A stretch of 64,000 nt of DNA from Actinoplanes sp. M2I2 (GTDB taxonomy: Bacteria; Actinomycetota; Actinomycetes; Mycobacteriales; Micromonosporaceae). Within the stretch, counting starts at the first letter, position 1, and every line of letters begins with the position of its first letter. The translations under genes and the position numbers were made by a program. Location of the stretch: assembly GCF_023544445.1 (NCBI RefSeq), contig NZ_JALPVJ010000007.1, positions 372,001-436,000 of the forward strand, written 5' to 3'. Below the pieces are notes generated by a model. That model had not been told where the DNA came from. It saw nothing but the letters and a program-made list of their open reading frames with translations, and did no database searches. Shown piece by piece: positions 1-12,449 of this stretch.

Positions 1-207
1 GACGTCGAGAACCTGGACGAGGGCGACTACACCACCGTCGCGGGCCTCGTGCTGGCCCACCTGGGGCACATCCCCACCGAGCCGGGCGAGATCGTGGAGA
101 TCGACGGCCACGGCGCCGAGGTCGTGGAGGTCACCGGCCGCGCGATCACCAAGGTACGGCTGCGCGTGGCCCAGCGCGACCGCGAGGAGCAGGAGCAGGC
201 CTCTTAG
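1..207 (+). CDS. CorC/HlyC-type transporter-associated domain, C-terminal end of a hemolysin-family (CNNM/CorC) membrane protein (partial)
   Basis: The window opens inside this gene; 68 codons remain before a TAG at 205. The residues (EGDYTTVAGLVLAHLGHIP, then a GEIVEIDG turn and a beta-rich end, VTGRAITKVRLRV) fit the small C-terminal CorC_HlyC domain of proteins with an N-terminal DUF21 membrane region and paired CBS domains. Such proteins are linked to Mg2+/Co2+ efflux or divalent cation homeostasis. The membrane and CBS parts lie outside the window, so the function is inferred from the domain alone. The stop overlaps the stop of the convergent gene by four bases. Confidence 0.85.
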   Translation, partial: DVENLDEGDYTTVAGLVLAHLGHIPTEPGEIVEIDGHGAEVVEVTGRAITKVRLRVAQRDREEQEQAS

Positions 208-527
208 CTCGCGTCGTTGAAGGCGACCGACAGGACGGCGTGCGCGACCAGCACGGCCTGATCCATCGAGTCGTACGGGCCGACCCGCAGCTCGACCGTG
301 TGGGTGCCGAAGACCGCGCGCACCGTCCAGCTGTTCGGGTGCCGGTCGTCCTCGCGGCTGTGGTTGACCACCACCTGGGTGGCCGACCGCACGTTGATGG
401 CCGACCACCGGTCCTCCGTCGTGCCCCACGACCGGAACCAGCCCGGCGCGACGGCCAGCGCGCCCTTGCTCGCCTCGGCGAGCGCCCACTGCATGTCCTC
501 CGGCGCCGGAGCAGCGCGTGTCGTCAT
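204..527 (-). CDS. hypothetical protein (107 aa)
   Basis: I do not recognise a family. The protein is soluble-looking with no signal peptide or membrane segment, Trp-rich in its first half (PGWFRSWGTT), then alternating beta-like strands (TVRAVFGTHTVELRVGPY) and a short helix. The ATG at 527 is preferred over an upstream in-frame start because a GGGGGT ribosome binding site sits just before it. It may be co-transcribed with nothing else: the downstream gene is convergent and the upstream 3-hydroxyacyl-CoA dehydrogenase gene ends 47 bases away on the same strand, so read-through from that gene is possible. Confidence 0.6.
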   Translation of the reverse strand: MTTRAAPAPEDMQWALAEASKGALAVAPGWFRSWGTTEDRWSAINVRSATQVVVNHSREDDRHPNSWTVRAVFGTHTVELRVGPYDSMDQAVLVAHAVLSVAFNDAS

Positions 528-574
528 GCCATACCCCCATGCCCGCTTTGTCGCTAAAGGCATGGTAAGGCAGG

Positions 575-1423
575 TCAGTACGTGTAGAAGCCCTTGCCGC
601 TCTTCCGGCCCAGGTCACCGGCCTGGACCATGCGCTGCAGCAACTCCGGCGGGAAGAACTTCTCGTCCGCGGTGTCCCGGTAGATGTTGCTCGCCGCGTT
701 GAGCATGACGTCGAGGCCGGTCAGGTCGACCGTGGCCAGCGGGCCCATCGCGTGCCCGAAGCCCAGCTTCATCACCGTGTCGAGGTCGGCCGCGCTGACC
801 ACGCCCGACTCGACCAGGCTGATCGCCTCGACCAGGATCGCCGAGAAGAGCCGGTTGGAGACGAAGCCGGCGACGTCACGCTTGACCTCGACGCACGTCT
901 TGCCGACCTCCTCGGCGTAGGCCCGGGCCGTGGCCAGCGTCTCGTCGGAGGTCTGATAGCCCCGGACCAGCTCGACGAGCTTCATCATGGGCACCGGCGA
1001 GAAGAAGTGGATGCCGACGACGGACTCGGGCCGGGCGGTCACCGTGGCGATCTGGGTGATCGGGATGGCCGAGGTGTTGGTGCCGAGCACGACGTCGGCC
1101 TTGCAGATCTTGTCGAGGGCGCGGAAGACCTCGTGCTTGGCCTCCACCTTCTCGTAGATGGCCTCGACCACCACGTCGGCCTCCGCGGCGGCGTCGAGGT
1201 CGGTGGTGGGAGTGATCCGGGCGAGCGTCGCCTCGGCCTCCTCCTCGGTGATCCGGCCCTTGGCCGCGAACCGGCTCAGCGAGTCGCGGATCGCCGCCAT
1301 GCCGCGACCCGTCGCCGCGTCGTCCACGTCGCGCATGGTGACCTGCCAGCCGGCCTGCGCCGAGACCTGCGCGATGCCGGAACCCATGAGCCCGGAGCCG
1401 ATGACCGCCAAACGACCCGCCAT
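575..1423 (-). CDS. fadB2: 3-hydroxybutyryl-CoA / 3-hydroxyacyl-CoA dehydrogenase
   Basis: This 282-aa NAD-dependent enzyme oxidises (S)-3-hydroxyacyl-CoA to 3-oxoacyl-CoA, or reduces acetoacetyl-CoA in the other direction. It works in fatty-acid or butyrate/PHB metabolism in the cytosol. The Rossmann nucleotide-binding motif GSGLMG is at residues 9-14. The catalytic His is in HFFSPVPMMKLVE (His139), and a C-terminal dimerisation domain ends in GRKSGKGFYTY, the classic end of the short, monofunctional form. Length is typical. It reads divergently from the small membrane protein at 1557, with about 130 bases between them. Chain-length preference cannot be read from sequence; the name hbd would be equally suitable. 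Confidence 0.95.
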   Translation of the reverse strand: MAGRLAVIGSGLMGSGIAQVSAQAGWQVTMRDVDDAATGRGMAAIRDSLSRFAAKGRITEEEAEATLARITPTTDLDAAAEADVVVEAIYEKVEAKHEVFRALDKICKADVVLGTNTSAIPITQIATVTARPESVVGIHFFSPVPMMKLVELVRGYQTSDETLATARAYAEEVGKTCVEVKRDVAGFVSNRLFSAILVEAISLVESGVVSAADLDTVMKLGFGHAMGPLATVDLTGLDVMLNAASNIYRDTADEKFFPPELLQRMVQAGDLGRKSGKGFYTY

Positions 1424-1556
1424 GAAAGTGCACCCCTCTGTGACGCCGGAAACAACTAGCCCACCCTAACGGGGTTCCTGAACGAAGACTCAGCCCAGGG
1501 GTGCCGCCTCGATCGGGGCAATTCGCCGGAAAAAGGTCGCGGAGCGGTGCGAGACT

Positions 1557-1907
1557 GTGCCCATGGCGTCGGGCAACGGCTGGTATCTCATCGGGCCGCT
1601 GATCGCCGTCGGCCTGGTCGGCTTTCTCGGCGCCGTCTTCTGGCGGATGGGCCTGCAGTGGACGACCGTGCGCGAGCCCGACGTCGCCGGCCTCTCCATC
1701 TTCGGCGAGCCGGAATACGCCGAGTACGAGGATTACGGCCTGCTCTGCCCGGCCGCCGTCACGGCCGACGCCGAGGTCGCCGACGACATCCGCCGGCGGC
1801 TGGGCGACGCCGGGATCAGAGCCACCCGGACGTACGACCGGGAAGGGCGCACCGTCGTGCTGGTCTTCGCCGAGCAGCTCGAGGAAGCCCGCCGGCTGGC
1901 TCTGTAG
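1557..1907 (+). CDS. small membrane-anchored hypothetical protein
   Basis: About 115 residues. One N-terminal membrane segment (YLIGPLIAVGLVGFLGAVFW) is followed by a cytosolic domain that begins with an acidic, Tyr-rich stretch (EPEYAEYEDYG). The domain ends in a helix-strand pattern (DDIRRRLGDAGIRATRTY, then VLVFAEQLEEARRL) like small 'signal transducing' DUF2007-type folds, which is only a suggestion. The start may be GTG 1557 or ATG 1563. It is divergent from the dehydrogenase and convergent with murA. No partner is evident. Confidence 0.65.
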   Translation: MPMASGNGWYLIGPLIAVGLVGFLGAVFWRMGLQWTTVREPDVAGLSIFGEPEYAEYEDYGLLCPAAVTADAEVADDIRRRLGDAGIRATRTYDREGRTVVLVFAEQLEEARRLAL

Positions 1908-1932
1908 GGCGGGTCCCGGAAGACGGCGTGTC

Positions 1933-3219
1933 TCAGAAGTCGAACGTCGGCTCGGGCACATCGGCCCGCTCGACCTCGACCCCCAGCTTGGCCAGGTCGG
2001 AGACGAAGTCGGGATAGCCCCGGTCGATGTGGTGCACCTCGCCGACCTCGGTGACGCCCTCGGCGCACAGCCCCGCGATGACGAGTCCCGCGCCGGCCCG
2101 GATGTCGGTCGCCCGCACCGGCGCCCCGGAGAGCCTGTCCCGCCCGTTCACGACCGCGTGGTGGCCGTCGGTGCGGATGTCGGCGCCCAAGCGCACCATC
2201 TCGTTCACGAACATGAACCGGCCGTCGAAGATGTTCTCGGTGACCAGCGACGATCCCTCGGCGACCGAGGCCAGGCCGAGGGCCATCGGCAGCAGGTCGG
2301 TCGCGAAGCCCGGGAACGGCAGGGTCACGATGTCGACGGCCTTCGGCCGGTCGGTCATGCGTACCCGGAACTGGTTGTCCCCGGGATCGACGGTGGCGCC
2401 CGCGGTGACCAGCTTGTCGAGCGCGAGGTCGAGGAACTCGGGCCGCACCCCCTGGACGGTGACGTCGCCCCGGGTCATCGCCGAGGCGAACGCCCAGGTG
2501 CCGCCGACGATCCGGTCGCCGATGGTCCGGTGCCGCACCGGCTGCAGCTCGTCGACGCCCTCGATGGTGAGCGTCGAGGTGCCGGCGCCGTCGATCTTGG
2601 CGCCCATGGCCATGAGCATCTCGCAGATGTCGACGATCTCGGGCTCACGGGCCGCGTTGTCGATCTCGGTGACGCCCCGGGCCAGCACGGCCGCCATCAG
2701 CAGGTTCTCCGTGGCGCCGACGCTCGGGAAGTCCAGCCAGATCTTGCTGCCGCGCAGGCCGCCGGGCGCCGACGCGATGACGAAGCCGTGCTCGCCCGAG
2801 ATCTCCGCGCCCATCCGGGCCAGACCGGAGACGTGCATGTCGAGACCGCGCGAGCCGATCATGTCGCCGCCGGGCAGGGCGACCCGGACGTACCCCGTCC
2901 GGGCCAGCAGGGGGCCGAGCACGCAGATCGACGCCCGCAGCCGCCGCACCAGGTCGTAGTCGGCCTCGCTGCCCGGGTCGGCCGGCACGTCGATCGTCGC
3001 CTGGCCACCGGTCAGGGTGACCTCGCAGCCCAGCCGCCGCAGCACCTCGGCCATGATCGCGATGTCGGTGATGCGCGGAACGTTCTCGACGACGCTGCGG
3101 CCCGGCGCGAGCAGCGCGACCGCCATCAGCTTGAGCGCCGAGTTCTTCGCACCGCCCACGGTGACCTCGCCGGTCAGCGGGACGCCGCCCTTCACCCTGA
3201 TCACATCCACGCGGGCCAT
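1933..3219 (-). CDS. murA: UDP-N-acetylglucosamine 1-carboxyvinyltransferase
   Basis: MurA transfers enolpyruvate from PEP to UDP-GlcNAc, the first committed step of peptidoglycan synthesis, in the cytosol. The 428-aa protein has the EPSP-synthase-like repeats, the substrate-binding KN pair in GGAKNSALK (Lys25, Asn26) and the conserved GSRGLDMH loop. The catalytic Cys of Gram-negative MurA (Cys115 in E. coli) is Asp119 here (LPGGDMIG), as in mycobacteria, a change known to give fosfomycin insensitivity. ATG at 3219 is chosen because family members start with this short lead into the first beta strand. It is divergent from pduO and is the left border of the conserved block. Confidence 0.97.
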   Translation of the reverse strand: MARVDVIRVKGGVPLTGEVTVGGAKNSALKLMAVALLAPGRSVVENVPRITDIAIMAEVLRRLGCEVTLTGGQATIDVPADPGSEADYDLVRRLRASICVLGPLLARTGYVRVALPGGDMIGSRGLDMHVSGLARMGAEISGEHGFVIASAPGGLRGSKIWLDFPSVGATENLLMAAVLARGVTEIDNAAREPEIVDICEMLMAMGAKIDGAGTSTLTIEGVDELQPVRHRTIGDRIVGGTWAFASAMTRGDVTVQGVRPEFLDLALDKLVTAGATVDPGDNQFRVRMTDRPKAVDIVTLPFPGFATDLLPMALGLASVAEGSSLVTENIFDGRFMFVNEMVRLGADIRTDGHHAVVNGRDRLSGAPVRATDIRAGAGLVIAGLCAEGVTEVGEVHHIDRGYPDFVSDLAKLGVEVERADVPEPTFDF

Positions 3220-3322
3220 GGTATTGGCCGCCACCCGGGCCCACGTCCGTCGGGGTCGGTCTGACGTCACCGGGCGGCCCGACCCGCCGGGACCGGCCGG
3301 ACCGGGCGATTAGGCTCAGCGG

Positions 3323-3898
3323 ATGGCCGTTCACCTCACCCGCATCTACACCCGAGCCGGCGACGCCGGGCAGACCCGCCTCGGCAACAACGAGGTCGCC
3401 GACAAGACCGATCCGCGGATCGTGGCGTACGCCGACGCCGACGAGTGCAATGCCGCGCTGGGGGTGGCGCTGGCCCTCGGCGACCTGCCCACCGACCTCC
3501 GGCAGGTGCTCACCGCCATCCAGAACGACCTCTTCGACGTCGGGGCGGATCTCTGCAACCCCGAGACCGAGAACCCGCCGTACCCGCCCCTGCGGATCAC
3601 CGAGGAGTACGTGACCCGCCTCGAGGGCTGGTGCGACCGGTTCAACGAGCAGCTGCCGGCCCTGGACAGCTTCGTCCTGCCTGGGGGCACCCCCGGGGCC
3701 GCGCTGCTCCACGTGGCCCGCACGGTGGCCCGGCGGGCCGAGCGGTCGACCTGGGCGCTGCTGCGGTCGGACCCCGAGCGGACCAGCGATCTGCCCGCGA
3801 AGTACCTGAACCGCCTGTCGGACCTGCTGTTCATCCTCTCCCGCGTGGCCAACCCGGGCGGCGACGTGAAATGGGTGCCGGGCGGCGGCGCGGCCTGA
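3323..3898 (+). CDS. pduO: cob(I)yrinic acid a,c-diamide adenosyltransferase, PduO type
   Basis: The 191-aa enzyme moves the 5'-deoxyadenosyl group of ATP to reduced cobalamin, making adenosylcobalamin. The N-terminal ATP-binding motif TRAGDAGQTRLGN and the helical region with FVLPGGTPGAALLHVARTVARRAER (split by family as the cobalamin/ATP contact region) identify the PduO class rather than CobA or EutT. The order murA-pduO beside the atp cluster is the usual actinobacterial arrangement. The stop overlaps the start of the next gene (TGATG), so the two are translationally coupled. Confidence 0.95.
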   Translation: MAVHLTRIYTRAGDAGQTRLGNNEVADKTDPRIVAYADADECNAALGVALALGDLPTDLRQVLTAIQNDLFDVGADLCNPETENPPYPPLRITEEYVTRLEGWCDRFNEQLPALDSFVLPGGTPGAALLHVARTVARRAERSTWALLRSDPERTSDLPAKYLNRLSDLLFILSRVANPGGDVKWVPGGGAA

Positions 3899-4287
3899 TG
3901 CTGCACCACGTCGAGCTCTGGGTGCCCGACCTCGAGGGGGCGGCCGGGCCCTGGGGCTGGCTGCTGGGCGAGCTCGGCTGGAAGCTCCATCAGGACTGGC
4001 CGGGCGGCCGCTCGTGGATCAGCGGCGGGGTCTACCTGGTGCTCGAACAGTCCCCCGCACTCTCCGGCGACGTGCACGACCGGCTCGCGCCCGGCCTCAA
4101 CCACCTCGCCTTCGACGCCGGCAGCCGCGCCGAGGTCGACCGGCTGACCGCCGAGTCGGCGTCGCACGGCTGGGCGCTGCTCTTCCCCGACGCCCATCCC
4201 CGGGCCGGCGGCCCCGACTCGTACGCCGCCTATCTGGAGGACGCCTGGGGCTTCGAGGTCGAGCTCCAGTCCGGCCCGCCCGACTGA
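3898..4287 (+). CDS. VOC (glyoxalase/bleomycin-resistance fold) family protein
   Basis: A 129-aa single VOC module begins HHVELWVPDLEGA and ends with the matching YLEDAWGFEVELQ strand. His and Glu at the expected metal positions (HHVEL, HLAF, EVEL) suggest a metal-binding fold, but the substrate cannot be told. ATG at 3898 overlaps the pduO stop by one base, so it is the second gene of a two-gene unit. A 24-bp tandem repeat array starts six bases after its stop. Confidence 0.85.
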   Translation: MLHHVELWVPDLEGAAGPWGWLLGELGWKLHQDWPGGRSWISGGVYLVLEQSPALSGDVHDRLAPGLNHLAFDAGSRAEVDRLTAESASHGWALLFPDAHPRAGGPDSYAAYLEDAWGFEVELQSGPPD

Positions 4288-4292
4288 GCCAC

Positions 4293-4484
4293 CCCGGTCC
4301 ACCCGGCCGAGCCAGTCCCGGTCCACCCGGCCGACCTAGTCCCGGCCCGCCCTGCTGAGCCAGTCCCGGTCCACCCGGCCGACCCAGTCCCGGCCCACCC
4401 GGCCGACCCAGTCCCGGCCCACCCGGCCGACCCAGTCCCGGCCCACCCGGCCGACCCAGTCCCGGCCCACCCGGCCGAGCCGGC
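4293..4484. repeat. 24-bp tandem repeat array (8 units)
   Basis: Eight consecutive 24-bp units fill the gap between the VOC gene and the phzF-like gene. Units start at 4293, 4317, 4341, 4365, 4389, 4413, 4437 and 4461. The core unit is cccggcccacccggccgacc followed by cagt. Units 5-7 are identical; unit 3 and the last unit diverge. The unit length is a multiple of three, so read-through of the VOC frame +1 would give Pro/Gly-rich repeats. There is no spacer variation, so this is a minisatellite and not a CRISPR array. It lies between convergent genes. Confidence 0.95.
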
Positions 4485-4505
4485 CTGCTGAGCCGGTCCG
4501 CTGAG

Positions 4506-5324
4506 TCAGACCAGCAGGGAGCCGTCGATCACCGTGACCGCCCGGCCGGTCAGGTGGGTGCGGTCGCCGCGCAGGGAGACCCGCACGAAGCCGCCGCGGG
4601 CCGACGCCTGATAGCCGACCAGGTCGGTGCGACCGCCCAGCCGGGCCGACCAGAACGGCGCCAGCGCGGTGTGGGCGCTGCCGGTGACCGGGTCCTCGCC
4701 CACCCCAGCCGCGGCCCCGAAGAAGCGCGAGACGAAGTCGTAGCCGCCGGCCGGATCGTCGGCGCGGGCGGTGACGATGACGCCCCGCTGCTCATATCCG
4801 GCCAGCGTGGCGAGGTCGGGGGTCAGCTCGCGCACGGCCGCCTCGTCGAGCAGTTCGAGGAGCAGATCGTCGGTGTTCGGGCCGGTGTGGTGGACCGAGA
4901 CGGGCGACGCGCCCAGCACGTCGGCCAGCGCCGGGTCGGCGGCGACGGGCGTCAGCGGCGCGGTCGGGAAGTCGAGCGTGAACCAGTCGTCGTCCCCGGC
5001 CGTGGCGGTGAGCACGCCGCTGCGGGTGGCGAACCGTACCGTGCCCTTGGTGGCGCCGTCGTTGTGCAGGACCTGGGCGGTGGCCAGGGTGGCGTGGCCG
5101 CAGAGGGCCACCTCGACCGCCGGGGTGAACCAGCGCAGCGCGTAGTCGGCTTCGTCCCCGGCCGGGAGGGGGTGGACGAAGGCGGTCTCGGAGAGATTGA
5201 CCTCGGCGGCGACCCGGCTCATCCACTGCTCGTCGGGGAACTGCGGCTGGTCGAGCACGACCACCCCGGCGGGATTGCCCGCGAACGGCCGGTCGGTGAA
5301 GGCGTCGACGATTCGAATACGCAT
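4506..5324 (-). CDS. PhzF-family isomerase/epimerase-like protein
   Basis: A 272-aa protein with the PhzF (diaminopimelate-epimerase-like) fold. The N-terminus IVDAFTDRPFAGNPAGVVVL, the SETAFVHPL motif with the catalytic-type Glu, the CGHATLATAQVL motif and the late GEDPVTGSAHTALAPFW motif are all present. PhzF itself isomerises dihydro-3-hydroxyanthranilate in phenazine synthesis, but no phenazine genes are near and most family members have unknown substrates. It is an insertion relative to the mycobacterial gene order (murA, pduO, DUF2550, atpC). Confidence 0.93.
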   Translation of the reverse strand: MRIRIVDAFTDRPFAGNPAGVVVLDQPQFPDEQWMSRVAAEVNLSETAFVHPLPAGDEADYALRWFTPAVEVALCGHATLATAQVLHNDGATKGTVRFATRSGVLTATAGDDDWFTLDFPTAPLTPVAADPALADVLGASPVSVHHTGPNTDDLLLELLDEAAVRELTPDLATLAGYEQRGVIVTARADDPAGGYDFVSRFFGAAAGVGEDPVTGSAHTALAPFWSARLGGRTDLVGYQASARGGFVRVSLRGDRTHLTGRAVTVIDGSLLV

Positions 5325-5383
5325 GACTCGACGCTAGGAGACCTCGGCCCGGGTCGCGAGAGCCAATCGGGGCGACGCGGCCG

Positions 5384-5851
5384 TCACTGCTCGATCGGGT
5401 CGGGGCGGATGGCCGGGCGGGGCGCGACGCTGCCCGGCTGACCCGGCGGCGCGGCCTCGAGCCAGGAGAGGAAGCCGGTCACAGTCGTCGAGGCCATCGC
5501 GATCTCGAGCTCGTCGAGGGTGGTGGCCAGGCGCAGGATCACCCAGTGACCGGGCATCGTGAGCCGCTCGGGGCCCTCGGGGTCGCGACGGCCCTCGACC
5601 ACGGTCGACGCGCGGTCGAGCGTGCGCTTGGGCCGGAAGGCGAAGCTGAACAGCCTGTGGATCCGCAGCTCGCCACCGGCGAACTGGCCGATCGCGGTGG
5701 ACCAGCCACGACCGGGGACGAGCGTGCTGACGCGGATCTGCAGCCGGATGGTGCCGCCGCCGAACTTGAGCAGCCGGCGGCGGATGAAGACCAGGAACAG
5801 AAGCGCGAGCAGCGCGACGACGCAGATTCCGAAGATTTCCAGAACCCGCAT
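5384..5851 (-). CDS. DUF2550 membrane protein
   Basis: A 155-aa protein with one N-terminal transmembrane helix (about residues 4-24) followed by RRRLLKFGGGTIRLQIRV, the hallmark of DUF2550, and a soluble beta-rich domain. Orthologues sit directly after atpC across Actinobacteria, as here (8-base gap). The function is not established; the conserved position suggests a link to the ATP synthase or membrane bioenergetics, which is inference. The C-terminal tail is Pro-rich and probably disordered. Confidence 0.92.
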   Translation of the reverse strand: MRVLEIFGICVVALLALLFLVFIRRRLLKFGGGTIRLQIRVSTLVPGRGWSTAIGQFAGGELRIHRLFSFAFRPKRTLDRASTVVEGRRDPEGPERLTMPGHWVILRLATTLDELEIAMASTTVTGFLSWLEAAPPGQPGSVAPRPAIRPDPIEQ

Positions 5852-5859
5852 CGTCGGCG

Positions 5860-6141
5860 TCAGTGGGACTCGGGGGTGGCGGGCGTGGCGCTCTCGGCCA
5901 GGACGGTCACGCCGTCGGCGTCGATCGAGAGGAACCCACCGGACACGTCATAGGTGAGCTGCTCGCCACCGGCGAGCTTGACCCGCACCTGCGACGGCTC
6001 CTTGAGCAGGCCCAGAAGCGGCGAGTGACCCGGCAGCACACCGATCTCACCCTCGGTGGTGCGTGCGACGAGCATCTCGGCCTCGCCGGACCAGACACGC
6101 TCCTCGACGGCGACGACCTTGACGGGCAGCTGGTTGGCCAC
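5860..6141 (-). CDS. atpC: F1Fo ATP synthase subunit epsilon
   Basis: Epsilon is part of the F1 central stalk and couples gamma rotation to catalysis; it can inhibit ATP hydrolysis. The 93-aa protein has the expected beta-sandwich (VKVVAVEERVWSGEAEMLVA, GEIGVLPGHSPLLG). It ends soon after the sandwich, so the C-terminal helical hairpin is short, as in mycobacteria. GTG 6141 is chosen over the longer reading because AGGGAG lies 5 bases upstream. The gene is not next to atpD: an LCP gene and a strong hairpin lie between them, so it is likely transcribed separately from atpBEFHAGD. Confidence 0.96.
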   Translation of the reverse strand: MANQLPVKVVAVEERVWSGEAEMLVARTTEGEIGVLPGHSPLLGLLKEPSQVRVKLAGGEQLTYDVSGGFLSIDADGVTVLAESATPATPESH

Positions 6142-6233
6142 GCTGTCTCCCTGTTCAGGCTGCTTCAACTATTGGGTGAAGTCTAGACGGCACCCCGGGC
6201 CGCGATGGCTGGGGGTGGTCACCACCACAGGCG

Positions 6234-7349
6234 TCAGCCGTTGGTGTTGATGTATTCGGGATTGCGGAAGATGAAGCTGCGCACCTGGTCCTGGCGGACG
6301 GAGGCGAAGAAATCCTTCGCGCTGGGCGCCAGCTCCTCGCCGCGGTAGTCGCCGTTCACGATGATCGAGCTGCCGGGCAGTTTGATCAGCGTCATGTCGT
6401 CGGAGCGCAGGTTCTTCAACGCGAACGCCCAGTCGACCACGCCGTGCCCGTTGCCGTCGAAGATCAGCGCCTTGCCGGCCGCCTTGAGCACCTTGTCGAG
6501 CTTGGCCGGGTTGGTGATCACGTTCTTGCTGAGCGCCTGGCTGGCCATCGCCTTGATGAACTGCTGCTGGTGACGCTGACGGTCGTAGTCGCCGCGGGGC
6601 AACCCGTAGCGCTGACGCACGTAGTCGAGGGCCTGCCACGCCTTGAGGTGGTAGGTGCCCTTCTTGTACTCGGCTTGGGGACCGTAATAGGGATGGGCGC
6701 ACGAGTTGTCGGCACAGCGGGACAGGCGCGGGCGGGGCTTGCCGTTGGGCTGCAGATGCTCCGACTTGACGTTCTGGTCGATCGTCATGGTGACGCCGCC
6801 CATGGCCTCGACGATCGCCTTGAAGCCGTTGAAGTTGATGATCGCGCCGGCGTCGAATTTCTGGATGCCGGTGAGCTTGCCGACGGTCTTGGCCAGCAGG
6901 TCGAAACCCTGGACCACGTCGTGCTTGCCGTTGCCGACCGAGCTGCCGTACCCCATCGCGGCGTTGATCTTGGAGCGACCACCCCGGAAGCCGGTCTTCT
7001 CGAACGGCGGGATGTCGACCACGAGGTCGCGCGGGATCGAGTACAGGTAGGCCTGGCTCAGATCCTCGGGGATGTGGGCCACGATGATCGAGTCGGACAG
7101 CGGGGTCTGCTCGTCGGTGCGCGGGTCGATGCCGACCAGCAGGATGTTGAGCGGCCCCTTGATCTCGGAGACCCGCTGCGGGGTGCCGGCGACGGCCGGG
7201 TCCCCGAAGAGATTCTGGGTCTCGACGGCGCCGGCATAGCGCGAGACCAGCACCTGCTGGGCCACGAGGGCGCCACCGGCGACCACCATCAGCACACATC
7301 CGAAGACGGCGCAGAGCCGGGCCCACAGGGGCGTGCGTTTCGAAGACAT
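6234..7349 (-). CDS. LytR-CpsA-Psr (LCP) family cell-wall glycopolymer ligase
   Basis: A 371-aa membrane-anchored protein with an N-terminal transmembrane helix (CAVFGCVLMVVAGGALVA) and an extracytoplasmic LCP domain. LCP enzymes move lipid-linked glycopolymers such as teichoic acid or arabinogalactan to peptidoglycan. The signature residues are visible: LLVGIDPRTDE with an Asp-Arg pair, SDSIIVAHI, and SIPRDLVVDIP with the conserved Arg-Asp. QRYGLPRGDYDRQRHQQQF gives the basic and Arg-rich motif. ATG 7349 has GGGGAG nine bases upstream. The gene sits between atpD and atpC on the same strand, an unusual place. Two Cys residues (RCADNSCAHP) may form a disulfide outside the cell. Confidence 0.93.
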   Translation of the reverse strand: MSSKRTPLWARLCAVFGCVLMVVAGGALVAQQVLVSRYAGAVETQNLFGDPAVAGTPQRVSEIKGPLNILLVGIDPRTDEQTPLSDSIIVAHIPEDLSQAYLYSIPRDLVVDIPPFEKTGFRGGRSKINAAMGYGSSVGNGKHDVVQGFDLLAKTVGKLTGIQKFDAGAIINFNGFKAIVEAMGGVTMTIDQNVKSEHLQPNGKPRPRLSRCADNSCAHPYYGPQAEYKKGTYHLKAWQALDYVRQRYGLPRGDYDRQRHQQQFIKAMASQALSKNVITNPAKLDKVLKAAGKALIFDGNGHGVVDWAFALKNLRSDDMTLIKLPGSSIIVNGDYRGEELAPSAKDFFASVRQDQVRSFIFRNPEYINTNG

Positions 7350-7458
7350 CGCCACGTGCTCCCCTTCACCCGACTGATGGTCAAGAGTAACCAGATGAGG
7401 TGTACTCCCGGCGCTACAACTACCGCAAAACGGACAAAGTTACGTCACGAAACAGCGA

Positions 7459-7489
7459 AGCCGCGCCAACCTTTACGGTCGGCGCGGCT
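7459..7489 (-). terminator. hairpin terminator after atpD
   Basis: A 13-bp stem with one mismatch (agccgcgccaacc / ggtcggcgcggct) and a 5-base loop starts about 33 bases after the atpD stop. On the minus strand it is followed by a modest T-rich stretch (tcgctgtttcg). It probably ends the atpBEFHAGD transcript before the LCP gene and atpC. Confidence 0.75.
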
Positions 7490-7521
7490 CCGGCAATGCT
7501 GAGACAGCTGAACGGGCTGGA

Positions 7522-9893
<2,372 letters not shown>

Positions 9894-9895
9894 GG

Positions 9896-11545
<1,650 letters not shown>

Positions 11546-11627
11546 CCTCTGCCTTCTCTGTCTAGCTCGGGACGTTCCCGCCACCGAGGGGGCTGCTCAG
11601 TCCGCGTTGCCGCTGACCGAGGGAAAA

Positions 11628-12449
11628 CTACTTCGCGAAAGCCTGCTTGGCGGCGTTGAGCCGGCGCAGGATCGTGCCGTCGTAGAGGTCGGAGCCGACC
11701 TGGACGCTGACGCCGCCGATGATCGCGGGATCGACGTCGACCTTCAGCGAGACCTGCCGGCCGTACATGGTGGCCAGCTTGCCGGCGAGGGCCTGCTCCT
11801 CCGCCTCGGTGAGCGGCTTGGCCACCGTCACGTACGCCACCTCGCGGTCGCGTTTCGCGGCGGTCCACTCCACCAGCCGGGTCAGCGAGGTCTCGAAGCC
11901 GCGGCCGCCGAGGCCCGCGATCGCAACCTCGATGAGCCGCGCGGTGGCGAGCTGGACCTTGCCTTTCAGCAGGTCGGTCACCAGCTTAACGCGGCGGTCG
12001 ATCGGCGCACCTGGATCACTGAGCGTGACTGCCAGCTGCGAGTTGCCGGAGACGATCTGCCCGAAGCGGAACAGCTCGTCCTCGACCTCGGCCAGCTTGT
12101 CGTCGCGCTGCGCCGAGTCGAGCAGGGCGTCGACGCCGAGCCGCTCCACGGCGTCCAGCAGCTCGCCCGGCCGGGAGAACCGGCCCGACACGAGCGAGGC
12201 CAGCGCGTCCGCGGTGATCTGGCTGACCTTGCCGGAGAGCAGCGACCGGAGCAGCTCGCCCCGGTCGGCGCCGCTGCGCGACGGGTCGGTCAGGGCCCGG
12301 CGCAGCCGCGGCTGCGTACGGAGCAGCGCGGCCACCGACAGGATCTCGTCGGCGACCGTGGCGACCTGCGCGGCCGTGGCCGTGCGGGTCGCCCCGGTCA
12401 GCTTCTCCGCCGCGGTGGCGTAGGACTGCTGGCTGACGCTCGACGCCAT
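11628..12449 (-). CDS. atpH: F1Fo ATP synthase subunit delta
   Basis: A 273-aa peripheral-stalk subunit, the long actinobacterial form: an extra N-terminal helical region followed by the OSCP-like domain. The conserved end GGVSVQVGSDLYDGTILRRL is the classic delta signature. Its start codon shares one base with the atpF stop (TGATG overlap on the minus strand), so the two stalk subunits are translationally coupled. Confidence 0.97.
   Translation of the reverse strand: MASSVSQQSYATAAEKLTGATRTATAAQVATVADEILSVAALLRTQPRLRRALTDPSRSGADRGELLRSLLSGKVSQITADALASLVSGRFSRPGELLDAVERLGVDALLDSAQRDDKLAEVEDELFRFGQIVSGNSQLAVTLSDPGAPIDRRVKLVTDLLKGKVQLATARLIEVAIAGLGGRGFETSLTRLVEWTAAKRDREVAYVTVAKPLTEAEEQALAGKLATMYGRQVSLKVDVDPAIIGGVSVQVGSDLYDGTILRRLNAAKQAFAK

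Noticed and set aside
4293..4484. CRISPR-like array
   Set aside because: Units are contiguous 24-mers without unique spacers, and no cas genes are present.
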